Shown: in pieces, positions 52,151 to 59,979 of the stretch
How the letters are laid out: the number at the start of each line of letters is the position of its first letter
How positions within the stretch are numbered: position 1 is the first letter of the stretch
Assembly (NCBI GenBank): GCA_902476265.1
Contig: CABSCP010000001.1
Span: 248,001-312,000, forward strand
Origin: an uncultured Lachnospiraceae bacterium
Lineage (GTDB): Bacteria > Bacillota > Clostridia > Lachnospirales > Lachnospiraceae
Reading direction: 5' to 3'
Length of the DNA: 64,000 nucleotides
Made by a program: the position numbers and the translations under genes
The notes under the pieces: model-generated
Told to the model about the DNA's origin: nothing
Seen by the model: the letters and a program-made list of their open reading frames with translations, nothing else
The model's database searches: none

Positions 52151-52999
52151 ATGGCTTCTATGAGAGACATCAAGAGGCGCAAAAGCAGTATTCAGAGCAC
52201 CGGGCAGATCACCAAGGCCATGAAGCTGGTTTCCACCGTTAAACTTCAGAAGGCCAGGGTGAAGGCGGAACAGACCAAGCCCTATTCCGACAGCATGTAC
52301 CAAACGGTCCAATCCATTCTGGAGAGGTCTGAGAACATCCGGCATCCTTTTTTGCAGGGCGGCGACAGCCCCAGGAAGGCGGTCATTGTCATCACCTCCA
52401 ACAGAGGCCTGGCAGGCGGCTATAACTCCAATGTGGTGAAGCTGATCACACAGGGAGAACTGGCAGAAAAAGATCTGGATATTTACGCCGTCGGAAGAAA
52501 GGGAAGGGAAGCTTTGCAGAGAGCAGGGTACCATATCAAAATGGAATGCTCCGATATCTGTGAAGAGCCTGATTATGCCGATGCGGCTGCGTTGGGCCGG
52601 GAAGTCCTTGACTCTTTTGCAAAGGGAGAGGTCGGGGAAATCTGGCTGGCCTATACCTGGTTTAAGAATACGGTTGTGCATGAACCGCGCCTTATGAAAC
52701 TCCTTCCCGTAGCGAGGGAGGAAGGGGAAAAGAAATCCGAGATCCCCATGAATTACGAAGCAGAGGAAGAAAGCATTCTGGAAATGCTGATTCCCAAATA
52801 TATGACGAGCCTCATTTACGGGGGACTGCTGGAAGCGGTTGCCAGCGAAAACGGCGCCCGGATGCAGGCGATGGATTCCGCGACGAGCAATGCGGAAGAG
52901 ATGATTGATGATCTGACCCTGCTTTATAACAGGGCCCGTCAGAGTTCCATCACACAGGAACTGACAGAGATCATTGCAGGCGCACAGGCCATCAGCTGA
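52151..52999 (+). CDS. atpG: ATP synthase F1 subunit gamma
   Basis: A 282-residue rotor shaft. It begins MASMRDIKRRKSSIQSTGQI and TKAMKLVSTVKLQKA and ends with AMDSATSNAEEMIDDLTL and YNRARQSSITQELTEI, the two coiled-coil helices inside the head. Normal length. Confidence 0.97.
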   Translation: MASMRDIKRRKSSIQSTGQITKAMKLVSTVKLQKARVKAEQTKPYSDSMYQTVQSILERSENIRHPFLQGGDSPRKAVIVITSNRGLAGGYNSNVVKLITQGELAEKDLDIYAVGRKGREALQRAGYHIKMECSDICEEPDYADAAALGREVLDSFAKGEVGEIWLAYTWFKNTVVHEPRLMKLLPVAREEGEKKSEIPMNYEAEEESILEMLIPKYMTSLIYGGLLEAVASENGARMQAMDSATSNAEEMIDDLTLLYNRARQSSITQELTEIIAGAQAIS

Positions 53000-53030
53000 C
53001 GGCTGCAGAAAACAAAACAAGGAGACAGTT

Positions 53031-54428
53031 ATGGCAGTTGAGAGAATTGGAAAGATCACACAGATCATCGGCGCCGTCCTGGATATCCGTTTTCCGGAGG
53101 GGGAACTCCCTCAGATTAACGAGGCCATCCGGATTGCGACCAATGACGGGGGAACGCTCGTGGTAGAAGTTTCCCAGCATCTGGGTGATGATACAGTCAG
53201 ATGTATCGCCATGGGCTCCACCGACGGACTGGTAAGAGGCATGGAGGCAGTTGCCACCGGCGCACCCATTTCCGTTCCGGTTGGGGAGAATACACTGGGC
53301 CGTATGTTTAACGTATTGGGCCAGCCCATTGATAATAAACCGGCGCCCACAGGGGTGAGCTATGAGCCCATCCACAGACCGGCGCCTAAATTTGAAGAAC
53401 AGTCCACACAGGCGGAAATGCTGGAAACAGGCATTAAGGTCGTTGACCTGCTCTGCCCCTATCAGAAAGGCGGCAAGATCGGCCTCTTCGGCGGCGCGGG
53501 CGTAGGAAAGACCGTGCTGATCCAGGAGCTGATCCGCAACATTGCCACAGAGCACGGCGGATATTCCGTATTCACCGGCGTTGGCGAGCGTACCAGAGAA
53601 GGAAACGACCTGTATTACGAAATGAAGGAATCGGGCGTTATCGATAAGACCACCATGGTGTTCGGACAGATGAACGAGCCCCCCGGGGCGAGAATGAGAG
53701 TGGGCCTGACCGGGCTGACCATGGCGGAATATTTCCGTGACAAGGGCGGCAAGGACGTACTTTTGTTCATTGACAATATTTTCCGTTTCACACAGGCGGG
53801 TTCTGAAGTTTCCGCGCTGCTGGGCCGTATGCCTTCTGCAGTAGGATATCAGCCTACCCTGCAGACGGAAATGGGCGCGCTGCAGGAGCGCATTACATCC
53901 ACAAAGAACGGTTCCATCACTTCCGTACAGGCAGTTTATGTGCCCGCGGATGACCTGACGGACCCTGCGCCTGCCACCACCTTCGCCCATCTGGACGCTA
54001 CCACCGTACTTTCCCGTTCCATCGTGGAACTGGGGATTTATCCTGCGGTGGATCCGCTGGAGTCCACCTCCCGTATTCTGGATCCCAGAATTGTGGGAGA
54101 CGAACACTATAGGGTAGCCAGAGGCGTGCAGGAAATCCTGCAGCGTTATAAGGAATTGCAGGATATTATCGCTATTCTCGGTATGGACGAGCTTTCCGAA
54201 GAGGACAAGCTGGTGGTTTCCAGAGCCAGAAAGGTGCAGAGGTTCTTATCACAGCCCTTCTTCGTGGCAGGACAGTTCACCGGACTTCCCGGAAAATATG
54301 TGCCGATCAACGAAACCATCCGCGGATTTGCAGAAATCCTTGACGGGGAACATGACTCCATTCCGGAGAGTTATTTCCTGAATGCAGGCAGCATTGATGA
54401 TGTCCTTGCCCGCGTGAAGTCAAACTGA
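53031..54428 (+). CDS. atpD: ATP synthase F1 subunit beta
   Basis: A 465-residue catalytic subunit: P-loop GGAGVGKTVL, catalytic Glu in GVGERTREG, Walker B LLFIDNIFRF. The start at ATG 53031 follows GGAGACAGTT; the frame extends up to 52974 but into atpG sequence, not used. Confidence 0.98.
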   Translation: MAVERIGKITQIIGAVLDIRFPEGELPQINEAIRIATNDGGTLVVEVSQHLGDDTVRCIAMGSTDGLVRGMEAVATGAPISVPVGENTLGRMFNVLGQPIDNKPAPTGVSYEPIHRPAPKFEEQSTQAEMLETGIKVVDLLCPYQKGGKIGLFGGAGVGKTVLIQELIRNIATEHGGYSVFTGVGERTREGNDLYYEMKESGVIDKTTMVFGQMNEPPGARMRVGLTGLTMAEYFRDKGGKDVLLFIDNIFRFTQAGSEVSALLGRMPSAVGYQPTLQTEMGALQERITSTKNGSITSVQAVYVPADDLTDPAPATTFAHLDATTVLSRSIVELGIYPAVDPLESTSRILDPRIVGDEHYRVARGVQEILQRYKELQDIIAILGMDELSEEDKLVVSRARKVQRFLSQPFFVAGQFTGLPGKYVPINETIRGFAEILDGEHDSIPESYFLNAGSIDDVLARVKSN

Positions 54429-54453
54429 GCAAAAGCGCAGAAATGAGGATGAT

Positions 54454-54858
54454 ATGGCAGAGGACAGAACCTTTTTGATCAGGATCATAACGCCGGAGCG
54501 CGTTTTTTATGAAGGAACGGCTACTATGGCGGAATTTAATACGTCGGAGGGAGAAATCGGCGTCTATGCCGGACATATCCCGATGACGGTCATTTTAAAG
54601 CCCGGCGTACTCACGATCACGGAGGACACCGGAAAGAAAAAGGCGGCGCTGCATACCGGTTTTGCAGAAATTCTGCAGGATCAGATCACGATTCTGGCGG
54701 AAGCTGCGGAGTGGCCCGGAGAAATTGACATTTCCAGGGCGGAAGCGGCCAGGCAGAGAGCGGAGGAACGGATCCGCAGCCATAAAGCGGACACGGATCT
54801 CGCGAGGGCCGAGACTGCGCTGCAGAGAGCCATTGCGCGTATTGAGACGCTGCGTTAA
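54454..54858 (+). CDS. atpC: ATP synthase F1 subunit epsilon
   Basis: A 134-residue subunit with the beta-barrel domain (RIITPERVFYEGTA, EGEIGVYAGHIPMT) and a C-terminal two-helix part (ARQRAEERIRSH, RAETALQRAIARIETL). It couples gamma rotation and can inhibit ATP hydrolysis. Last gene of the operon; a terminator follows. Confidence 0.96.
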   Translation: MAEDRTFLIRIITPERVFYEGTATMAEFNTSEGEIGVYAGHIPMTVILKPGVLTITEDTGKKKAALHTGFAEILQDQITILAEAAEWPGEIDISRAEAARQRAEERIRSHKADTDLARAETALQRAIARIETLR

Positions 54859-54876
54859 GTTAAATTTACAAAACGG

Positions 54877-54925
54877 AAAACCTCCTGTGACATGCATAAG
54901 TCTGGCATTGTGCAGGAGGTTTTAT
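54877..54925 (+). terminator. Terminator of the ATP synthase operon
   Basis: Perfect 11-bp stem AAAACCTCCTG/CAGGAGGTTTT (54877-54887 with 54913-54923), 25-base loop. Confidence 0.8.
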
Positions 54926-54953
54926 CAAATACCGAACCGGGGGATGGGGTAAA

Positions 54954-55904
54954 ATGAAAGAAAAAATTACAGCAATTCTTGAGAATACAAAAAAAGTGAT
55001 CATCGGCAAGGAAAATGTGACGAAGCTGATGCTGGCAGCGCTTCTTGCGGACGGGCATGTGCTCCTGGAGGACGTGCCGGGCACAGGAAAAACAAGGCTG
55101 GCAAGGGCGCTGGCCGTCAGTCTGGGACTGGATTTTGGCAGGATACAGTTTACGCCCGATATGCTTCCGGCAGATATCACCGGTTTACATATTTATAACA
55201 GAGAGACCAACGAGTTTGAATTAAAAAAAGGGCCGGTATTCACCAATATTCTTCTGGCTGACGAAATCAACCGGGCCACGCCCAGAACCCAGGCAGGGCT
55301 TTTGGAGTGTATGGAGGAACGGCAGGTCACAATCGACGGAAAAACGGAAGGGCTGGACGAGCCTTTCTTTGTGGTAGCCACAGAAAATCCCATTGAAACT
55401 GCAGGCACCTTTCCGCTGCCGGAGGCCCAGTTGGATCGTTTTCTGATGAAATTATCCATGGGACTGCCCGACAGGGAAGAAGAAATAGCGATATTGGACA
55501 CCTATATGGACCGGGATCCGCTGACGGCGCTGGAGGCTGTCACAGGGAAAGAAGAGCTTTTGCAGATGAAGGCGGAAGCGATGCAGGTTTATGTCCACAA
55601 GGCTGTGGCGGGGTATATGGTGGATCTTTCCGCCGCCACCAGAGACAGCCAGAAAACAGTGGCAGGGGTGAGCCCCAGAGGGACGCTGGCCCTGATGCGC
55701 GGTGCCAGGGCGTGGGCCTATATTCATGACAGGGAATTTGTCACACCGGATGACGTAAAAGCGGTGGCTCCCGCTATCATGGCCCACAGGCTGGTTCTTT
55801 CCTACGGTCAGAACAGATATCGGGATGCAGTGAAACTGATAGAAGAGATCTGTGCGGCCACGCCGGTTCCCACGGAAAGCTTTGACAGAACTGCAGGGGT
55901 TTGA
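54954..55904 (+). CDS. MoxR-family AAA+ ATPase
   Basis: A 316-residue AAA+ protein: Walker A LEDVPGTGKTRLAR, Walker B ILLADEINRATP, sensor 1 VVATENPIE, then a C-terminal lid domain with GVSPRGTLALMRGARAWA. MoxR ATPases act as chaperones for complexes that often include VWA or DUF58 proteins. It heads a MoxR-DUF58-DUF4129 cluster. Confidence 0.94.
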   Translation: MKEKITAILENTKKVIIGKENVTKLMLAALLADGHVLLEDVPGTGKTRLARALAVSLGLDFGRIQFTPDMLPADITGLHIYNRETNEFELKKGPVFTNILLADEINRATPRTQAGLLECMEERQVTIDGKTEGLDEPFFVVATENPIETAGTFPLPEAQLDRFLMKLSMGLPDREEEIAILDTYMDRDPLTALEAVTGKEELLQMKAEAMQVYVHKAVAGYMVDLSAATRDSQKTVAGVSPRGTLALMRGARAWAYIHDREFVTPDDVKAVAPAIMAHRLVLSYGQNRYRDAVKLIEEICAATPVPTESFDRTAGV

Positions 55905-55906
55905 CT

Positions 55907-57043
55907 ATGATTGTAATATGGGTGATTTTGGGCGCATTGTTCCTGCTGTATCTGCAGGAAAAACTGTATGCCCGGTATTGGGATAAGGGATTGACTGTAG
56001 CCCTGGAATTTTCGGAGGAAAGCGTTACACAGGGAGATTCCTGCATGCTCTGCGAAAAAGTGGAAAACAGGAAGCTTCTGCCTCTTCCGGCGCTGAAAGT
56101 GAAATTTCAGGTGTCCAGATATCTGGAGTTTGAGGAAGCCGGGAGAGAGAGCAGCGTGACGGATCAGTATTACCGCAATGATGTCCTTTCCATCCGGCCC
56201 TATATGCGGCATATCCGCAAACTTCCCTTTGTCTGTAAAAAGAGGGGATTCTACAGGATCAACGGTCTGGATCTGGTGGCGGGGGACCTGTTCCTTTCCG
56301 GTGAACTTCCGAAGAGTCTGACCAGCGAAGCCCGGCTGTATGTATTTCCGAAACCGTTTCAGGGATTGGAGTTTCTCCAGGCTCTGCAGAAGCTGAACGG
56401 TGAAATTCTGAGCAAACGGCACCTGCTGGAGGATCCTTTTGAATACCGCGGAATCCGGGAATACAGCGTTCGCGACACGATGCGGGATATTAACTGGAAG
56501 GCCACCGCAAAGACCGGGGAACTGAAGGTCAACATGAAAAATTATACGGCAATAAAGGCTGTCAGGTTGTTTATAAACCTGGAGGACGGAGCCATCATGC
56601 GCCAGGAAGCGCTGCTGGAGGCCTCCGTCAGCATGGCGGCGGGAGCGGCGGAAAGTTTTTTATGGCAGGGGATACGCACTGCTTTGTATACAAACGGGCC
56701 TGACATTCTGACCAGGGAGCCGGTATGCCTGGAGGCATCCAGCGGGGCCGGACATATGGAAAGTGTAAACCGCGGGCTGGCCCGGATAGATCTGGAAAAG
56801 AAAGCGCCTTCCTTTTTGGAGACGCTGAAGGCCCGGGTTCTGGAAGAGGGAACGGGAGATCTGTTCACCATCTTTTTTTCGGCGGACGCACAGGAGGATT
56901 TTCAGGAACTTCTCTGCAGCTGCCTGGAGAAAAGGATGGACTTTGCCTGGTTTTGTCCCGTGACGGAACATACCGAATTAAAGCTGCAGCCCTGTCTGGA
57001 GCCATATGTGACGCCTGTTTTGGTGAGGGAAGGGGACGGATGA
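55907..57043 (+). CDS. DUF58 domain protein
   Basis: A 378-residue protein. An N-terminal hydrophobic helix (about residues 2-18) is followed by a beta-rich domain (VEFS-type strands, KVKFQVSRYLEFE) and then the DUF58 core DPFEYRGIREYSVRDTMRDINWKATAKTGELKV. Such proteins have a VWA-like fold and work with MoxR. ATG 55907 is preferred; a TTG at 55901 is possible. The next gene overlaps by four bases. Confidence 0.92.
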   Translation: MIVIWVILGALFLLYLQEKLYARYWDKGLTVALEFSEESVTQGDSCMLCEKVENRKLLPLPALKVKFQVSRYLEFEEAGRESSVTDQYYRNDVLSIRPYMRHIRKLPFVCKKRGFYRINGLDLVAGDLFLSGELPKSLTSEARLYVFPKPFQGLEFLQALQKLNGEILSKRHLLEDPFEYRGIREYSVRDTMRDINWKATAKTGELKVNMKNYTAIKAVRLFINLEDGAIMRQEALLEASVSMAAGAAESFLWQGIRTALYTNGPDILTREPVCLEASSGAGHMESVNRGLARIDLEKKAPSFLETLKARVLEEGTGDLFTIFFSADAQEDFQELLCSCLEKRMDFAWFCPVTEHTELKLQPCLEPYVTPVLVREGDG

Positions 57044-58314
57044 TGCAACGCTGGCTGGAGAATATAAAAGATATTTTGGAAATCATTTTGAATTTCCTGG
57101 TGGTATTCTGTCTGGAAACGGCGGCGGATGCCTCTTTTGGAATGCTGCAGACCCCCATTTGGGAGTTGTGTCTGCCTGTATTGCTTCCATTGCTTTTCTA
57201 CGGATTCCGGAGATGGGTGGGAAATTTTGTCCTGTTCATTATCCTTCACCCTATCGCGGCGGCCCTGCTTTTTGCGATGGCAGGCAGTATGCCGTTTCCG
57301 GTTTTGTGGAAGATTGTTTTTGCGGTGATCGGCGCAGCCTATGCCTTTCATTCTATAAAGATCAGAATTGTCCAAAAGGTAGACGGCGAAGGAGAGATCC
57401 CGGCAGTCCTTGCCGGATGCCTTTTTACGGCGTCGTTTTTCCTCTGTAGCTATGTACATCAGAATGCGGGAAGTGAACGGGTTTTATGGATTTTTTTCCT
57501 TTGGCTGCTGGGATATCTGCTGAAGAATTATCTGGAAAACTTTCTGTCCTATGTGAATCTGAGCCGGAGGACGGCGGGAGCCATGCCGGAAAAGAGCATT
57601 TTCAGGGCCGGGATGACCGCAGTGTGCGGATACAGTTCTGTTTCAGTGCTTTTGCTCATTCTGTGCGCGAAAACGCCTATGATGGCCAGACTGTCCGAAC
57701 TGGTGGGAGAATTCGGAAGGTTTTTACTCAGGGGGCTTTTCTGGTTTGTGATGCTTTTTGCACAGGGGGAAGGCGAGACAGGGGCCATGGAGGAGACGGC
57801 AGTGCCCCTTGCAGAACAGATGCAGGAGTCGCCGGGAATGCCTGTCTGGCTGCAGATCTTTAATTGGATCTTCAACTGGGTAGTGACGATTGCGCTGATT
57901 GTGGGAGCGGTTTTCCTCATCATTCTTCTGATCCGCTGGATGATCAGGACCTTTTATGAAAGGGAAAAAAGGGCCAGGGAAATTGTGGGAGAAGGCTATC
58001 TGGAAGAGGAAGAACGGCTGGACCGCACAAACTTTAAAAAAGGGAAGAGACTGCCATTTATCGGAAGGACCACTGAAGAGAAGGTGCGCAGAGTTTATAA
58101 AAAGACGGTTCAGGGCGCCTGCCCGGAGGAAAGCGGCCTGGAAGCATTGACGGTCAGAGAGATTGCAGGACGCCGGGATACAGAATGCCGGGAAGAATGG
58201 GAAAATCTTTCGGATATCTATGAACGGGCCAGATATGCGCAGGAAGGAGTTACCAGAGAGGATCTGAAGGCGGCGGGTAAACTTTCCAGAGAGATCCTGC
58301 ATAGTATAAAGTAA
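57040..58314 (+). CDS. Multi-pass membrane protein with DUF4129 tail
   Basis: A 424-residue protein. Its first 290 residues hold about eight membrane helices, and its last 90 carry a DUF4129-like segment (KVRRVYKKTVQG, SGLEALTVREIAGR, IYERARYAQEGVTREDL). In many bacteria this tail is joined to a transglutaminase-like domain beside moxR and DUF58 genes; here no transglutaminase domain is present. Two ATG codons (57040, 57043) are possible starts, overlapping the DUF58 stop. Confidence 0.85.
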   Translation: MMQRWLENIKDILEIILNFLVVFCLETAADASFGMLQTPIWELCLPVLLPLLFYGFRRWVGNFVLFIILHPIAAALLFAMAGSMPFPVLWKIVFAVIGAAYAFHSIKIRIVQKVDGEGEIPAVLAGCLFTASFFLCSYVHQNAGSERVLWIFFLWLLGYLLKNYLENFLSYVNLSRRTAGAMPEKSIFRAGMTAVCGYSSVSVLLLILCAKTPMMARLSELVGEFGRFLLRGLFWFVMLFAQGEGETGAMEETAVPLAEQMQESPGMPVWLQIFNWIFNWVVTIALIVGAVFLIILLIRWMIRTFYEREKRAREIVGEGYLEEEERLDRTNFKKGKRLPFIGRTTEEKVRRVYKKTVQGACPEESGLEALTVREIAGRRDTECREEWENLSDIYERARYAQEGVTREDLKAAGKLSREILHSIK

Positions 58315-58336
58315 ATACCTTCTGGAAGGAAGAATT

Positions 58337-58723
58337 ATGAACCATTACCCGAAAATACTGCCGTTTTACATGACTTATCCCATGCCTCTTTTTTATGAGG
58401 AGGAGGACACGGTGATGCGGGATCTGGAATATCTGCAGGACCTCTATCCCAGTGAGGCGCGCAGATACCAGCAGAAAATAATGCGGCTTCTGGACCGCTT
58501 CGACTTCGATGGCAGCGTGATTTATGATGAATATCCGGACCGGCTGACGCTCTTTAAAATGTCCCGGGATATGATGTCTGTGATCGAAAAGGAAGAAAAA
58601 GAGGAGGGGAATGAAATCCCTCCGGAAAACCTGCCGCACATTACGGAACTGGTGCAGGTGCTTTTGTACAATGAGATTTATAAGCGCAGGCAGGCAAAAG
58701 GGGACGGTTTCTTAAAATTTTAG
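58337..58723 (+). CDS. Conserved hypothetical protein
   Basis: A 128-residue soluble protein with LPFYMTYPMPLFYEEEDTVMRDLEYLQ near its start, IYDEYPDRLTLFKMSRDMM in the middle and helices to the end (LPHITELVQVLLYNEIYKRRQ). No domain recognised. A GGAAGGAAG ribosome site precedes the ATG and a terminator follows, so it closes the MoxR cluster transcript. Confidence 0.75.
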   Translation: MNHYPKILPFYMTYPMPLFYEEEDTVMRDLEYLQDLYPSEARRYQQKIMRLLDRFDFDGSVIYDEYPDRLTLFKMSRDMMSVIEKEEKEEGNEIPPENLPHITELVQVLLYNEIYKRRQAKGDGFLKF

Positions 58724-58754
58724 TTGTGAAACCGCCGCAAAAGCTATAGAATAG

Positions 58755-58785
58755 AACCGGAAGAAGGCGGCTTCTTCCGGTTTTT
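58755..58785 (+). terminator. Terminator after the MoxR cluster
   Basis: Perfect 11-bp stem AACCGGAAGAA/TTCTTCCGGTT (58755-58765 with 58772-58782) and T5. Confidence 0.88.
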
Positions 58786-58809
58786 AAGTTGTCTGGAAAG
58801 AGGAGTTTT

Positions 58810-59979
58810 ATGGAAGAGATAAAGGGACTGCTGCAGGAGTGCCTGAACGCACAGCTGTATCAGATGATCATAAGCGGACCCCAGAATGACAGCGGGGATG
58901 TCGCGTTGAAGAAAAAAGTGAGGCCGGTTCTTTTAAAAGGGGAATTGGTATTTCAAATCACAAGCTATGTGGGTAAGCAGGTCCTGCATGAAAATTTTTC
59001 GGCAGAAGAAGCAGTGGAGAAGCTGGCCGGTGATATGAAGAACTATAAGCATATGCAGGTGGATGGAACTGCGTTTTCCGCTGTGGCGCTTGTGAGCAAA
59101 AAGGGAAAGGTTACCATAAAAAAGAAAATGCATTCAAAGGCGGAAAAAGGGCCGGATCTTTCCCACAATCGCGCCAAACGCTATATCCTGGAGGAAGGGA
59201 CGGCGGTTCCTTTTCTGGTGGATTTGGGCGTGCAGACGCAGGAAGGGCGTATTGTAAAGAGCAGATATGATAAATTCCGGCAGATCAACCGCTTTTTGGA
59301 ATTTATTGAGGATATTCTGCCGATACTTCCTAAGGACAGGCCCGTGCATATCATCGATTTCGGATGTGGGAAATCCTATCTGACTTTCGCCATGTATTAT
59401 TATCTGCATGAGCTGAAAGGCCTCACCCTGCAGGTGACAGGGCTTGACCTAAAGGAAGAAGTGATCCGGCACTGCAGTGCACTGGCGGAAAAGTACGGAT
59501 ATGAGGGGCTGCACTTTCTGCACGGCGATATTGGGGATTATACGGGGACAGACCGGGCAGATATGGTGGTGACGTTACATGCCTGCGATACGGCTACGGA
59601 TTATGCGCTTTATAAAGCGATGAAATGGCAGGCGAAAGTCATATTATCGGTGCCCTGCTGTCAGCATGAAGTGAACGGACAGATTGCCTGTCCACAGTTG
59701 GACGGAGCGCTGCGTTACGGGTTAATTAAGGAAAGGCTGTCGGCCCTTTTCACAGATGCCATACGGGCGGATATTCTGGAGGAAAACGGGTATGAAACCC
59801 AGGTGCTGGAGTTCATTGATATGGAGCATACGCCAAAGAATATTTTGCTGCGCGCTGTAAAAAAAGAGAAGAAAAACAGCGGGACGGCGGAGGCAGGCAG
59901 CAGACAGCTTTCAGAAACGCTGCATGTACATACCACCCTGCAGCGCCTTCTGGAAAAGGATAGAGGAGAATCGGATTGA
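58810..59979 (+). CDS. Class I SAM-dependent methyltransferase (Methyltransf_32-like)
   Basis: A 389-residue protein. After an N-terminal domain of about 170 residues comes a Rossmann methyltransferase: HIIDFGCGKSYLTFAMYYYL (SAM motif I), VTGLDLKEEVIRHC, then VVTLHACDTATDYAL and LSVPCCQHEVNGQI. The HACDTATD and PCCQHE motifs mark the group related to eukaryotic METTL25/GSTCD proteins; substrate (RNA or protein) unknown. ATG 58810 is preferred over the start at 58789, owing to GAGGAG upstream. Confidence 0.87.
   Translation: MEEIKGLLQECLNAQLYQMIISGPQNDSGDVALKKKVRPVLLKGELVFQITSYVGKQVLHENFSAEEAVEKLAGDMKNYKHMQVDGTAFSAVALVSKKGKVTIKKKMHSKAEKGPDLSHNRAKRYILEEGTAVPFLVDLGVQTQEGRIVKSRYDKFRQINRFLEFIEDILPILPKDRPVHIIDFGCGKSYLTFAMYYYLHELKGLTLQVTGLDLKEEVIRHCSALAEKYGYEGLHFLHGDIGDYTGTDRADMVVTLHACDTATDYALYKAMKWQAKVILSVPCCQHEVNGQIACPQLDGALRYGLIKERLSALFTDAIRADILEENGYETQVLEFIDMEHTPKNILLRAVKKEKKNSGTAEAGSRQLSETLHVHTTLQRLLEKDRGESD

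Noticed and set aside
52992..54107. 371-residue open frame antisense to atpD
   Set aside because: Shadow of the highly conserved atpD codons.
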